From Adiantum capillus-veneris (lineage: Eukaryota; Streptophyta; Polypodiopsida; Polypodiales; Pteridaceae), in assembly GCA_014529385.2 (NCBI GenBank), contig CM043954.1, positions 100,015,747 through 100,079,746 on the forward strand: DNA of 64,000 bases. The letters run 5' to 3'. Every line of letters starts with the position of its first letter. Positions within the stretch are counted from its first letter, which is position 1. The notes below the pieces were generated by a model, which worked only from the letters and a program-made list of their open reading frames with translations, was not told where the DNA came from and made no database searches. Below, piece by piece: positions 31,990 through 43,658 of the stretch. A program made the position numbers and the translations under genes.

Positions 31990-33180
31990 TCATGCAGGAG
32001 TTTCATGAGAACCTATGGGCTTGACACGGTGGTGTGTGGGCAACCTTTTCAAAGCTAAAGGAAAGGTATGTACAAGGATGTATCCCACTTTGTGGAATCA
32101 TGTGTAACATGTCAAATGCATTCAAATGTGCGACATCGTGATAGGTTACTTCCTAATTATCCACTAGCCATGCATTACAAATGCGTTGTGAATCTAGTCA
32201 TGCCTTTAGGACTCTGGCAGATGAGGTACTTGGTTCTTGCAAGAGAAGACTTGACTAATTAGGTTGAAGGGCGAGCTTTAAGGACAAAGACTACAAAGGC
32301 AGTATGTAAATTTCTCCTTGAGGATGTAATCTGCTGCTATGGTTGTGTGGGAAAGATAACTGCAGACAGAGGAGAGCTGGATGCCAAGGAATCAAGGGAA
32401 TTCTTTTCCAGGATAGGAATCAAGCTTTCCCTTACCACCGCTTACAACCCGGAAGGCAACGAGAAAAGTGAAAGAGGGCATCCGCCAATCATCAAAGCCT
32501 TGGCTAAAGCTTGTGAAGGGAGAATTAGTGAGTGGCAAAAACTATTGCCTTATGCTCTATGGGCTGATCGCACGACACATAGCTCAGTAACCAGCTATAT
32601 GCCTGCAGAATTGATGTATGGTCAGATACCTGTAATGCCCATTGAAGAGACCATTCCCACATGGAATGTGATACCTTGGCAAGATGATCTTAGCAGAGAA
32701 GAGCTCCTTGCCTTGTGTATAAGACAGCTAGAAAGAAGGCCTGAAGACATTGAGGTTGCAAAAGAAAGATTGAAGAATGCCAGGTGGAAAAGAAAGGACT
32801 ACTTTGATAGAGAACGCAGGCTAAGAAGGAAGGTAATTAAGCAAGGAGATTGGGTTTTAGTGTATTATAGTAGTCTTGATAACCAGCATACTGTCATGTG
32901 AAAGGTTTCAAAAAGATGATTTGGACCATATATAGTCAAGTACGTACATGACAATGCCACTTACACCCTGGCTGAATTGGATGGAACATAGATAAAGATA
33001 CCCATTGCACGAAAGAGAATCAAGGTATTCAAAAGAAGAGAGGATAGTCATCCGGCTGATCAAGTAAGCGAGAATGAAGGTTTGGAATCACCGAGTGAAG
33101 ATGAAGAAGAAGAAACTCCAAGGGAGTCGAACCTGCAAACATTGGCTGTGGCACATACCGGAGGATGCGCAGGTTTAAAG
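31990..33180 (+). pseudogene. Gypsy integrase with stop and active-site change
   Basis: A zinc-binding end remains (SCVTCQMHSNVRHRD near 32095). The first catalytic Asp position in VVNLVMPLG is Asn (AAT, 32191-32193) where the family has Asp. YLVLAREDLTN is followed by a TAG at about 32260 in place of a sense codon. The second Asp (ITADRGELDA) and the Glu (NEKSERGH) are present, as are the C-terminal YALWADRTTHSSVTSYMPAE and GDWVLVYYSS. Two later stops lie near 32899 and 32989. The acidic tail ends at the purine tract. The copy is inactive. Confidence 0.8.
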
Positions 33181-33836
33181 GGGGTGGATGTCATGCCGTG
33201 GCACGTGCATAGTGGGAACAGAAGCTAAGCCCTACAATATTATGGATTTTATGTGTATGCCTTAAGTGTGCATAAGTATATGCATTTTCTATTTCGCATG
33301 CAAAAAGCTAGTCGAAGTCTGATGTGTCACTCTTGTTGGGAATGGGCTTCGTCCTATGATCCCGGGCTTCTTTGTGAACCTCTTCTTGGATCCATGATGA
33401 AATGAGCCTATAAAACATACCTCCTAACTACTAGGCATCCTAGGTGGCATATGAACCTGCAAACATTGGTTGTGGCACATACCGGAGGATGTGCAGGTTT
33501 AGAGGGGGTGGATGTCATGCCGTGGCACGTGCATAGTGGGAACAGAAGCTAAGCCCTACAATATTATGGATTTTATGTGTATGCCTTAAGTGTGCATAAG
33601 TATATGCATTTTCTATTTAGCATGCAAAAAGCTAGTTGAAGTCTGATGTGTCACTCTTGTTGGGAATGGGCTTCGTCCTATGATCCCGGGCTTCTTTGTG
33701 AACCTCTTCTTCGAGCCATGATGAAATGAGCCTATAAAACATACCTCCTAACTACTAGGCATCCTAGGTGGCATATGAGCCTGCAAACATTGGCTGTGGC
33801 ACATACCGGAGGATGCGCAAGTTTAGAGGGGGTGGA
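33130..33836 (+). repeat. Triplicated purine-tract/LTR-start unit (324 bases)
   Basis: The LTR start TGTCATGCCGTGGCACG occurs at 33189 and 33513, and as TGTCGTGCCG at 33837, each 324 bases apart and each preceded by the same ~58-base segment (cctgcaaacattgg ... gagggggtgga) containing the purine tract. The first two LTR starts stop after about 265 bases at 'ggcatatga', where the next copy of the upstream segment begins. Only the third runs on into the full 3' LTR. The three units are nearly identical. Confidence 0.92.
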
Positions 33837-34956
33837 TGTCGTGCCGTGGCACGTGCATAGTGGGAACAGAAGCTAAGCCCTACAATATTATGGATTTTAT
33901 GTGTATGCCTTAAGTGTGCATAAGTATATGCATTTTCTATTTAGCATGCAAAAAGCTAGTCGAAGTCTGATATGTCACTCTTGTTGGGAATGGGCTTCGT
34001 CCTATGATCCCGGGCTTCTTTGTGAACCTCTTCTTGGAGCCATGATGAAATGAGCCTATAAAACATACCTCCTAACTACTAGGCATCCTAGGTGGAATAT
34101 GACATGTGTAGCATGGTCAAAAGTGGACTCAGTCATAGTATACCCCATGAGGTGTCATTCTACACATAGTAGGTGCACTTTGGAGTAATTATGGACCTAG
34201 AAAAATCCCTTAGAAAATTGGTTACGAGTTTGTTTGATGTCATCCATGATGTATGCCAAGCTCTCTCTCAATTTTTTATAAAGCTACTTTATGCACATGT
34301 TCCCACCATAGCTCAACAACTGTTGGAGGCTTAACCCTTGACATGTGGCGGCAAGGAGAAGATATTTGGAGACAGATCTAGAAGAACCTCTAGAAATTTC
34401 TTGAAGAGAAAGATCTAGAAACTTTGAAGATGATTTCAAGATATTTTGAAAAGATAGACACTTGTCACACAAATCCCTTGGATATTTCTAAGCAAATATC
34501 TTCTTCAAGGGGCAACTTCACCTATAAATAGAGCCTCTTGCCCCTCACTTGGGTATCAAGAAAACCATCAAGCAATCAAGCAATCCCCATAATCAAGCCA
34601 CTCTATCAAGCCATCACCCAACCTCCTAGCATCTCCTTGAGTGAAACTTTCTCTCAATTTCAGCCCAACACATCTTGAGCTTGCTACTTCACGCCTCAAG
34701 CCTTCTATCTCCTCACTTGTAATACTCATACACTCTATGTAACCTTCTTTCATAAATAAAGATGCATTATTGGTGGCTCACAAACGGTGTTGGGTACTAC
34801 TACTCATCTTCTACTTCATCAAGTTGGCTACAAGACCACAAAGTCTTGAGGTGTGCTATACTTCTTTGGCTTGAGCTTGTGTGGGTCTTTGTGTGTTGGT
34901 TGTCTCTGTTATCTCTTTCCTCCATTGTTTCACTGCTTTCTAAACCAATTTCTTAG

Positions 34957-35175
34957 ATGAAGAATCCCAATGGTGAAACCTTTCAACCCTTTCACTTTGT
35001 GCAAAATATTAGGATTAACGTTTGTATTAGCCATAAAATTCACTTTAAACAAAGAATTGTGTTACTCTTTGGGCCGGAAAGACTGCAAGGAAATCTTCTT
35101 TCTCCAGGTCCTCTTATTTTGCCACTACTAGACTACTCTAATTCTTTCAATGTGCACATATTTATTCTCCTCTAG
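34957..35175 (+). CDS. Small LTR-encoded ORF A, 3' LTR copy (72 aa)
   Basis: Same length and frame as 27744-27962, with about ten amino-acid differences scattered over the protein and no stop or frameshift. Hydrophobic strand positions, LLFGP, RLQ, LLDYSNSF and VHIFILL are kept. It lies downstream of the LTR polyadenylation signal, so it would normally not be in the element's own transcript. Confidence 0.4.
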   Translation: MKNPNGETFQPFHFVQNIRINVCISHKIHFKQRIVLLFGPERLQGNLLSPGPLILPLLDYSNSFNVHIFILL

Positions 35176-35204
35176 GGGTTGAGTCTTGTTTTCTTAATAT
35201 TACT

Positions 35205-35453
35205 ATGAACCAAGAAGACTTGTACACACGGCTCACTCCTATCAGGAGGCAAAACATCTACATCTTTGTAAGCACTAAGTTACAGTTTCAAAGAACCATT
35301 CGCAGTCTATTTGGAGCACAAAGACTTGCTGCTATAAATGCATCAGTGAACCCTTTCATCTTACCTTTGATTAGATACAATCAAAGCTTGATGTTTTCAT
35401 CTTTGTTTTGTTTTGAGGGTTTCACGTGTGCGTATGTGTGTGTCTGTGTGTAA
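35205..35453 (+). pseudogene. Small LTR-encoded ORF B, 3' LTR copy, frameshifted at the end
   Basis: Matches 27992-28204 through NPFILP and the following RYNQSL. A single missing base near 35391 then changes the hydrophobic C-terminus and extends the frame to 82 codons. The rest differs by only four residues or so. Confidence 0.45.
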
Positions 35454-35587
35454 GATTCCAATGGCTACACATAATGTATTTGCTACAAACACTAAGCTTG
35501 ATTAAGTGAAAGCCTTCACAGTCTCCCCACAAACCCTCACAGCTAGAGGCTCGGTGCCTTCCTGGCAAGACTGCCAACTCTTTGACA

Positions 35588-36970
35588 GCGTGCACCATTG
35601 GCGCCGCCCCTCACCACCAAAACAGGCGAGCTTAGCCGCCTCGTGCCACTACGCGCACTTCTGGCAGCATCAACAGTAGCATCCCATGGGGCCGCCATTG
35701 CGAGGGAGCTCACCCTCTCATGTCACATGCCACAATAGGGTTCACCTTTTGGGTTAAATGACCCTGCATCACACCACCTCACTGCGTATATGGGGCAAAC
35801 CCGGTGCCACATGGCAGCTTCTCACAAACTCTGGCCTTTGAGCCTCAAAAAGATCCTCTTCTTTTCACAAAAAGCTTCACTTTTTTGGTCCTGCTTGATG
35901 AACTGTCATCTGGTGCTCAAGGGTCCCATGGTCACCTGGTAAAGACCCACCAAAACCCCACATTCTAGGCTTCAACTACACCTGCTATCTCCACATGTTG
36001 ATCCCTCGGCACCCTCGAACCAAGGCCTCCAAAACGAAAAAAAAACATCTGTAGTTGCCATTCCACTATCCAACCACTGCCAATTTTGGCCGGTCATTTC
36101 TCCGTGCTCCGACCTTGGAATGGCATGCCGTCTCTTCCTGCATATCCCATATGTTGCATATCATCTTTGAAAACCCTGGCAAGACCCAAAAAAATTACCG
36201 CAGGCACGCTTTCGAATGCGGTCAAGCCGCCCAAGATCCGGCCCCCGTCCAAACTTCGATAGCTCATATCTTGCACACCGTGAGTCCGATTATCAATATG
36301 AAAAGACCGACAAGCTCCATAAATTGAGCACTTGAGCCATATCACTTCACATCCACTTCTCTGGCCTAGCCGCACATGTCCATCCCATCGGGAATTTGCA
36401 ACCACCTTCACATTCAAACTGGAGACCACATTGTAGCACATAAAATCCACATCTCGAGCACAAAAGGCCATCAACCTGGTTAGCTCTTTGCAACACACCT
36501 TTGGCCTTAGAAACCACATTATGCATACATTTCCGCTACCCTTTGGCTACCCACGCCCTTGGTACCTTCCCTAGCCTTCTACACTGCACATGTCTGTAGT
36601 CCCCCTTGCTTGGCATAGACCACTTTTCAGCTCGGAGCAACTTTGGATGCACCATCATTGCCCACCGCTTCGTTGAGCATTTATGTTCAACTACACATAG
36701 GCTTATTGCACAAAAAAACTGCACACCCAAAACAAACTCTTTGCAGACCACCAAAACACCTAGCATATGTACAAAACTGGCACCTGTCACCCACTACCTT
36801 TGTTCATTTGGGTTGTCCAAACCCATGCTTTACCTATAATCACCCGCCAGGGTCAAACACCTTGCATTGGTCTCTTCCATCCACCTGTAACACCCTTGCA
36901 TAGTGCCACACCAAGGCACCTAGCCAACTACATAGCCAACCATCAGCATCATACTTCTACCATTCTAAGC
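35588..36970. other. GC-richer unassigned sequence, continuation of the flank before 26622
   Basis: Joins to the sequence left of 26623 once the gypsy and one GCGT are removed. Several overlapping ORFs exist on both strands, the longest minus-strand one at 36094-36519 (141 codons: LTRLMAFCARDVDFMCYN, SFHIDNRTHGVQDMSYRS). None has a recognised domain. It may be the 3' part of the decayed minus-strand gene described at 36976-37682. Confidence 0.35.
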
Positions 36971-36975
36971 ACTCA

Positions 36976-37682
36976 TTGGCAAACTGTACAATCGCAACCA
37001 AGCACCTCCCAGAACACCAAATAAAGCCCCTCCTGCTCACCATTGAAAGACATATGTGTACCATCACTCGCACTAGATAAAACTGACATATCTGACATAC
37101 TTAACCCACCCTCCCAACCATGTAAAGCTAGATCCTCATCTAGAAAATCTTGTACCTGCTCAATAGCCCACTTTACAGCTCCTTTATCACCATTCCCTTC
37201 AACCACCACTCACAAACCTCCTTGGAAAGCTTGGACATCACCTGGGAACCCGCATCACCTATCATAGAGTACACTGATTGCATAAGAAGAACCTCCATCT
37301 TTGACTCCGCACTGCCCTTCTCACCTGCTATGCACTCAATTCCAGAATCATTGAGCTCTTCCTCTTCAACTAGCCCTTCAAGGTCGATAAGCAGCATTTG
37401 CTTATCGATTGCAATCACCTCTCTTCTACTGCATCAAGCTCTACCAAGGAAGAGAGAAACTCGTTCTCTATTGCATCATCCTTGTCTTCTTCCATAGGCA
37501 TGACTGCTCTATCCCTCTTGGAAAAACTTTGCACTTGTTGCACCATTATGGAATATTCCATAGCTACCTTCATCAACATGGTCATTAGCACGACACTGCA
37601 CACCAGCTTTACCTGCACATCACCACATGTAGGCCTAGGCTGCTCCACTTGGTCTTCCCTAGGCACCTCGGCTTGCATGTTC
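36976..37682 (-). pseudogene. Possible decayed minus-strand exon, acidic protein
   Basis: On the minus strand a good 3' splice site (ttttgataattacag, ending 37683) is followed by GAACATG and a frame reading MQAEVPREDQVEQPRP to about 37415. A frame change continues as IAIDKQMLLIDLEGLVEEEELNDSG to 37173, and another as AVKWAIEQVQDFLDEDLALHG to 36976. The three segments together give an acidic, helix-prone product of roughly 230 residues with two frameshifts. No family is recognised. A TATA box and ATG 12.5 kb upstream on the same strand (50285 and 50160) could be its first exon, with the chromovirus inside the intron. Confidence 0.35.
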
Positions 37683-37745
37683 CTGTAATTATCAAAATAC
37701 AATAGACTTAAGCATGGGTGAGTAGAATTGGATTAACCTGCTACT

Positions 37746-40427
37746 TTAAACCAATTGAGCCAAAAGACTACAATAGTCATGGGTAGGAATCCAGTCTATA
37801 GTCAAGGAAAGACCACCTAACACCTATCGTCCAGTTAAAGAATTATAGAAAATGGGTCACTCAAAGCCTAAAGACAAGAAATTTCCAAAGCCAGCGTCCT
37901 GGTCCACCCAGTTGCCTGGGAGGGCTTGGCGTTTAGGGGTGCGTGTAGCTGTTTTAATTATAATAAATACACACCAATGAACATTGGATGTTCAAAAAGA
38001 CGACTAGCTAAAGATGTATAGGCAAATATAAGTACAAAAACAACTCAGTATTTGATTCATGACTGTACAACATAGTAAGAATGAAGTATGATTCCAAATG
38101 AGTTTGTACAAAGGTATCACAACTATCCCAATTGAATCATCAAGTGTTTTCAAAGTCAGACTGCAGCAAGCTAAACCTTTTTAAGCCAAGAGGGAATTCT
38201 CACCTGCATCCATATAGCAAGACATTAAATATGTTAGACTTGGTTATGTATGGTAGGATTCAAAGAACCTGTTAGTTGTTATCCGTGTCCAACTTAAAAA
38301 TTATTAGACTAACTACTGTCCTTAAAAAATACTGGAAAAACTACTATGTCTAAGCAAGGTTTTGCTAATTTAAAGTATTGTATATATTCTTTAGCAAGTA
38401 TATAAAAAACCCGAATACTTTCCTTAATCCTCATTTAGCTTTGCATTCTCAAAGTAGTATCAAATGTTATATCTTTTAGAACAATAGTCTCGACGTGTAC
38501 CAACCTGTCAAAAAATCTTTCATAATTAAAACTTGAGTATGTAACTACCGCTTCAAAGTTATCAATGATATTTTTCTACTGTTACTACAATTATGTTGTA
38601 TGGATCCAAGTCAAACACTATATTAGTGCTACTTCCCAGTAATAATGAAAAGAGAGATCAAGATCAGTGTCATCCTACTGCTACTTCTAGTAGTTTCGAT
38701 AAACAGCTATCGAGAACCAAAAATACCATCCAGGAATTACTTCAGGGCATATCCTGTTATCCAAGAATTGAGCCAATTATAAGAACTAGAAGCCAAATAA
38801 TAATGCAGTATATAGCAACAGGCTGAAGGTTAGCTTTTTTTCAAATAAATAGACTCCCTCATATCTCAACATCATAATATGTTCAACATCAAAACCTGAT
38901 TAGTAACCATATGTTGGTTAGAAACCTAGGTTATGCCAAAATATTCAGGTAGAAAAGCATAATAAACTAGAATATGTATGTATACATATGGTTTTACATA
39001 TATTCTAAGGTAGCATTACCTCAAAGAACCAGATGTAGTGAAAATGGTTTTTTTGAAAAAGGACTAGATCTAAGCCAACAATCAAAGTACCAAGATGAAG
39101 GTCAGATTTTTTGTTTAGTCAATGCAAAAAGCCTCCCCCATAACACAATACCATACCATAATTAGTTAGTAAAGCATCAAAAGACCAGATCAGTAACAAG
39201 GCCAAAATGTGTATAAGTTTACACATATATTTTATGGCAGTATCACCACCAAGAACTAACTGTATGTATGAATATGATTAATAAAACCAGGTTTAAACCA
39301 ATCATCCAAGCCAGATATCAAATCACAGTTAGCATGTCAAGGCCAGATCTAAGCCAGACATCCAAGCAACCAGCTACTGCAGATTAGATTTTTTGTTTAG
39401 TCAAAGCAAATAGTTTCCCCCATATCACAATACCCTACCATACCTAGGTAGTAAAAAGCCAGATCTTGCTAAAAAAAAGTCCAGAGATGTATAAGCCAAT
39501 GCCAAAGATGTACTAGCCAAAGCCAGAGCGAGATCCAACCATCTCAAGCCATACCCAAATATAGCCAATTTATGAGAGTAAGATGTAACCCAGAGACCAT
39601 GACATATTTTGGATGTAAAGCACCAAAAATTAGATCAGTATCCATAGATTTTATGCCAAGCATCAAACCTAGAATATGCATGTATGTACAAGTTTACATA
39701 TAATTTATGGCAGTATCCCCCCAACAGCTAGCTGTAGTTTGAAGAAAACAAATTGTTAGGACTAATTGAGATATCCACGACCCAAAAAAGCTTAACCAGT
39801 AATCAACAACAGGATGTAAGTAAGTCAAAGTAAATAAGCATCTCCTCCTCAGTAGAGAGAATAAGCCAAACAAAAATACATAAGTTTCAACATATATTTT
39901 TAAGGTAGCATCACCTCAAAGAACCAGATGTAGTGAATATGGTTTTTTGAAAAAGGACCAGATCTAAGCCAACAATCTAAGTACTAAGCTGAAGGTCAGC
40001 CAATGCAAATAGCCTCCCCCATATCACAATACCATACCATAATCAGGTAGTAAAGCACCAAAAGACCAGACCAGTACTCACCAGATCAGTAACAAGGCCA
40101 AAATATGTATAAGATTACTCATATATTTTATGGTAGTATCATCAGCAAGAACTAACTATATGTATGAGTATGGTTTAGTAAAACTAGATCTAAACCAATC
40201 ATCCAAGCAAGATATCAAACCACAGTCCAGCATGTCAAGGCCAAATCTAAGCCAGACATCCAAGCAACCAGCTGTAAGTTAGATTTTTTGTTTACTCAAA
40301 GCAAATAGTTTCCCCCATATCACAATACCCTACCATACTCAGGTAGTAAGAAACCAGATCTTGCTAAAAATAGCCCAGAGTTACATGATAGGTAATTATT
40401 ACAGAGTTTGCATAGAATACTTTCTCA
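37746..40427. other. Non-coding, repeat-rich sequence (intron-like)
   Basis: AT-rich, with many repeats of short words such as ccagatc and aagcca. A block at 38950-39480 recurs at 39870-40380 (landmark tcaaagaaccagatgtagtg at 39021 and 39916, offset 895). A third related segment lies at 39600-39740 and a fourth at 49500-49590 beyond the chromovirus. No convincing gene; a 77-codon plus-strand ORF at 38593-38826 matches nothing I recognise. Confidence 0.6.
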
Positions 40428-40432
40428 AGTAA

Positions 40433-42025
40433 TGTAACATTTAATGGCCTAAAAACTTGGGTGTACCAGACATTAGCATGAACATAGTGGGCATTTCATT
40501 AAAATAGATTCCTAATGAGAATTACAAGAGTGCTTGGGTGGAGAGAGCAACAAAAAGCATAACACCTAGTTAGATAGCATGAACAATACTTTCAAAAGAG
40601 ACAGAAATTAAGCTATTGACAACAATTGAGGACCGGATTTGCATGGAGCCGGTCCCCCCTCCAAAAGGCTTTGTATTATGGTTTCCCCCATCAAGAGAGA
40701 CATTGTACAATACAATTCTTTGTGTTCCTTCCAGAATAGCTAGTGCAATGAAGATGAAAGCTTCATGCACTAAGCAAAACACTTAGCAAACACAATATTA
40801 ATTATCCCCGTTCTCATACCCAAGACCTCACACACCTTCGAAGATGGTGAGAGCTAGCAGGTACGAGAGTAGATTGAGAGGAAGAAGGAGTATCTTATGA
40901 GAAAGATGTACATCTCCTCACATAATCACTCATATTAGCATAGCTTAGCTTAGTAATTAGCATGGTAGAGGAGATGAGCATGCATTGAAGCTTGGCTCTT
41001 GGTTGGATTTGCATCACAAAGCCAAGAGTTGTTGGTGTAGGCCTCCCTTCTCACAAGCTTGGAGTAGCTGGTAAGCTTTCCATTAAAGCTTGAGAAGGAG
41101 AGAGAGTCTTCTTTAGTTCACACATGAGATTGTGTGAGTGTGTGTGTGATAATGCCTTGCAAAAATCAGCCCCCCCTCTCTCTCTCTTGGGCGAGCCCTC
41201 TTGCTATTTGCTCTTCCTCTACCCTCATTGGACCTCCCCAGGTCAAGCCAATGACTATTAAGCAGCATAGGTGATAGCCTTCTGACATGTGTCTCCCTTC
41301 CCCCTTTTGTGAGAGCTTTAGGTAATTTAATAATTCAGCTAAACTCTCATTGGACCCCTTTGCCTCCTGGCCAATAGGAATCAGGCAAGCCATTGGGCTG
41401 TTGAATGCTCATTGGACCCCTTGGGGGACTATCCAATAGTCTTCTAGAGGACTTAATTCTCATTGGTTCTTTTATTAAGTGTTTTTAAATTAATTATACT
41501 AGATTTACTCTAGCCTAATTCTCATTAGTCCACCTCCAAGGCCATCCAATAGAAATTGGGTACAGCTTGTGGGCATCTGGGCTAGGGAGCTGACATCTGT
41601 CCCTCATTCCCTTTGTGTAAAGGGAGCTTGTGTGTGTGTGTGTGTGTGTGGCTTTCTCTCTCATCCCCTATAATAAAGGCTCGCCACCTCCCAAGTATGG
41701 ATTGCAAAGACTTTTTGTACACACAAAGCATCCAATTCCCTTAAGGTTGACCTTTGGACACAACCTTTAAATTTTGAAACCTTAGCATTTTGGAAGTCTT
41801 AATGGGTTGAACCTTAGGGTCTTTTTAGCCCATTGTTGCACATGGATCTTTTGCAGATGGCCCCCCCTTTGGATCCCTATTTTCCCTCCTTTGGATCCCT
41901 ACTGTGGCCGGTCTGCTAGCTTAACCAATATTCTAGCTTTTTCTCCCCTGGCACTTCCCCATATTAAATGATCAGTTTAACATGTGAAAATCATTTAGGA
42001 GAATTAGATATTGATTATTATGACA
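40433..42025 (-). repeat. 3' LTR of the minus-strand chromovirus (1593 bases)
   Basis: Plus-strand limits TGTAACATTTAATGG (start) and TTATTATGACA (end), i.e. TGTCATAATAA...GTTACA on the coding strand. It shares its terminus and the 'ggaccgg ... ggtcccccctccaaaagg' block with the plus-strand chromovirus LTR. It contains a short (gt)n tract at 41631-41650. Confidence 0.92.
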
Positions 42026-42399
42026 TTACCTCTCTCTTGAAATCATATTCGTCCTCGACTATGGTGTAGAGAAGATAAAGCATATTCATGAGTCCTTTTC
42101 TTAGCGGGTAGAGGATCCCTATGTTACCCTACGACATCATTCCACAATGGATGACTAGTCCATTTGGCGCTTGAGAGCCTGAGGCTGCCGCAAGCATGTC
42201 TACACATTAGTCCTATCAATCTTCCATAGTAGAGTGACAAGCTCTACTTGGTGTTTGGGAGACGTCGTCTCCGTAAACTTGATCTAAGCATGCATACTAC
42301 TTCATTTTTGTGCACAATAAAGAAAAAGAGAGTCTTATAAGACAAAAACTTTGTTCATTTTTAACATTTTGTACATTTGCTTACTCTTGGGAAGCATTG

Positions 42400-42977
42400 T
42401 AAGCATTGACAAGGTTTAGGTTATCCTTTAATTGTATGCTTTGAAAAGGATAATTCTTAAACTTAATAAGATATCATCGGATAGTCTTACCGCCTCTTAA
42501 TACCTTGTCTTCATGTCGGAGAATGGACTTGGGTTGCAACACCTCCTCTTGGTCCTCGATCTCCGGTGGGTCTTCAATAGTTGGTTCTTGAGTTGGCTGT
42601 CCTTTGTAAGGCTTTAATAGGCTCACATGGAAAGCATTGTGTATGAGCCAATGATTGGGCAACTTGAGTTGATAGGCCATCTCATTGATTGGCCTAAGAA
42701 TCTGGAAGGGACCATAGTACCTTTTTGCTAGTTTAGCATAGTACTTTTGGTGGCATGTAGGATTCTTGCCCGTCGTGTGCCTTAATCGAGCCTTGGGAAA
42801 CTTTAATAAGACCCAATCATTTTGTTTAAAGGCTTGGGCTCTTCTGTGCTTGTCAGCAGTAGCCTTTTGCCTTTGTTGTGAGATAGAGATAGCATCCTTA
42901 GTCTTTTGAAAAGATTCTTGTAGGTCTCGGCTATACTCATCTGCAACGAAGATCTTCCCATGTACCTTAAGTAGCAA
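42400..42977 (-). pseudogene. Integrase C-terminus and chromodomain trace
   Basis: The frame 42977-42474 reads the integrase C-terminal region: [52 protein letters not shown]. It then reaches [16 protein letters not shown] and a TGA. After the stop the same frame goes on YLIKFKNYPFQSIQLKDN. IL...R...LR-G...YLIKFKNYP is the chromodomain signature of chromoviruses, which directs integration to marked chromatin. The stop lies inside that domain. Confidence 0.75.
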
Positions 42978-43655
42978 GGACTTTTTGATCTCCCCTCAAT
43001 TACCTTGAAAGGTGCTTTTTCTGTGGAAGTATGTACAGTGTTATTGTAAGCATACTCCACTAAGGGTAAGTACTTCTCCCATTGGGATCTTTGATCTACT
43101 TTCGTTACATAGGCTTTTAGTAGATCGAGAATGGTTAGGTTAGCTATTTCACTTTGGCCATCCGTTTGTGGATGATAGGCCGAAGAGAAGTTTAGCCTTG
43201 TCCCTAAATTCTCAAAGAGACCCTTCCAGAAATTACTGGTCATTCTAGGATCTCTATCCGACACTATGGACATTGGCATGCCATGGTACTTGAAAATTTG
43301 TGAAATGAAGAGGGTTGCCATTTGATGGGCTTTGATAGTCTTTTTGACAGGTATAAAATGAGCTTGTTTACTGAACCTGTCTACTATCTTCCATATTCCC
43401 ATGGATAGACTTAGGCAATCCAAAGATAAAATCCATGGATATGCTCTCCCATGGTGAATTAGGGATTGGCAAGGGTTGAAGCAATCCAAGTTGCTTCCCT
43501 CTATCAAATTTTGTCTTTTGGCATACCACACATTTAGAAACATACTCTTGTATGTTCACTTTCATGGTAGGCCAATAGAAATATGTTTCAATTCCCTTTA
43601 AGGTAGACTGAATCCCTCTATGCCCCGCATAAGGTGAAGCATGAGATTCATACAT
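42803..43655 (-). pseudogene. Chromovirus integrase, two overlapping frames
   Basis: The zinc-binding part is in one frame (43655-43368: HASPYAGHRGIQSTLKGI, VSKCVVCQKTKFDRGKQLG, PWESISMDFIFGLPKS). The core is in another (to 42803: IWKIVDRFSKQAHFIPVKK, SIVSDRDPRMTSNFWKGLF, SAYHPQTDGQSEIANLTI). The three catalytic acidic residues (SMDF, SDRD, GQSE) are all present. The frame changes near 43400 and again near 42970 are single-base lesions. Upstream a stop near 43659 separates it from RNase H. Confidence 0.85.
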
Positions 43656-43658
43656 TAC

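Larger units (their letters stand above)
26623..35587 (+). mobile_element. Ty3/gypsy element with 1.75-kb LTRs, internally deleted
   Basis: The 5' LTR (26623-28375) and 3' LTR (33837-35587) both begin TGTCRTGCCGTGGCACG and end CTCTTTGACA. GCGT lies outside both ends (26619-26622 and 35588-35591), a 4-base direct repeat consistent with a target duplication. The interior codes gag, a protease-bearing polyprotein, the N-terminal half of RT and integrase; the RT catalytic block and RNase H are deleted. The element is therefore non-autonomous. The 3' end carries two extra copies of the purine tract plus LTR start. Confidence 0.9.
33837..35587 (+). repeat. 3' LTR of the 26.6-35.6 kb gypsy
   Basis: Length 1751. 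It carries a TATA box at 34523-34530, AATAAA at 34755-34760 and both small ORFs. It ends CTCTTTGACA, followed by GCGT. Confidence 0.9.

Noticed and set aside
36606-37688. Plus-strand ORFs over the proposed minus-strand exon
   Set aside because: Low-complexity Ser/His/Pro composition and no domain; the minus strand has the better splice site and more protein-like residue use.
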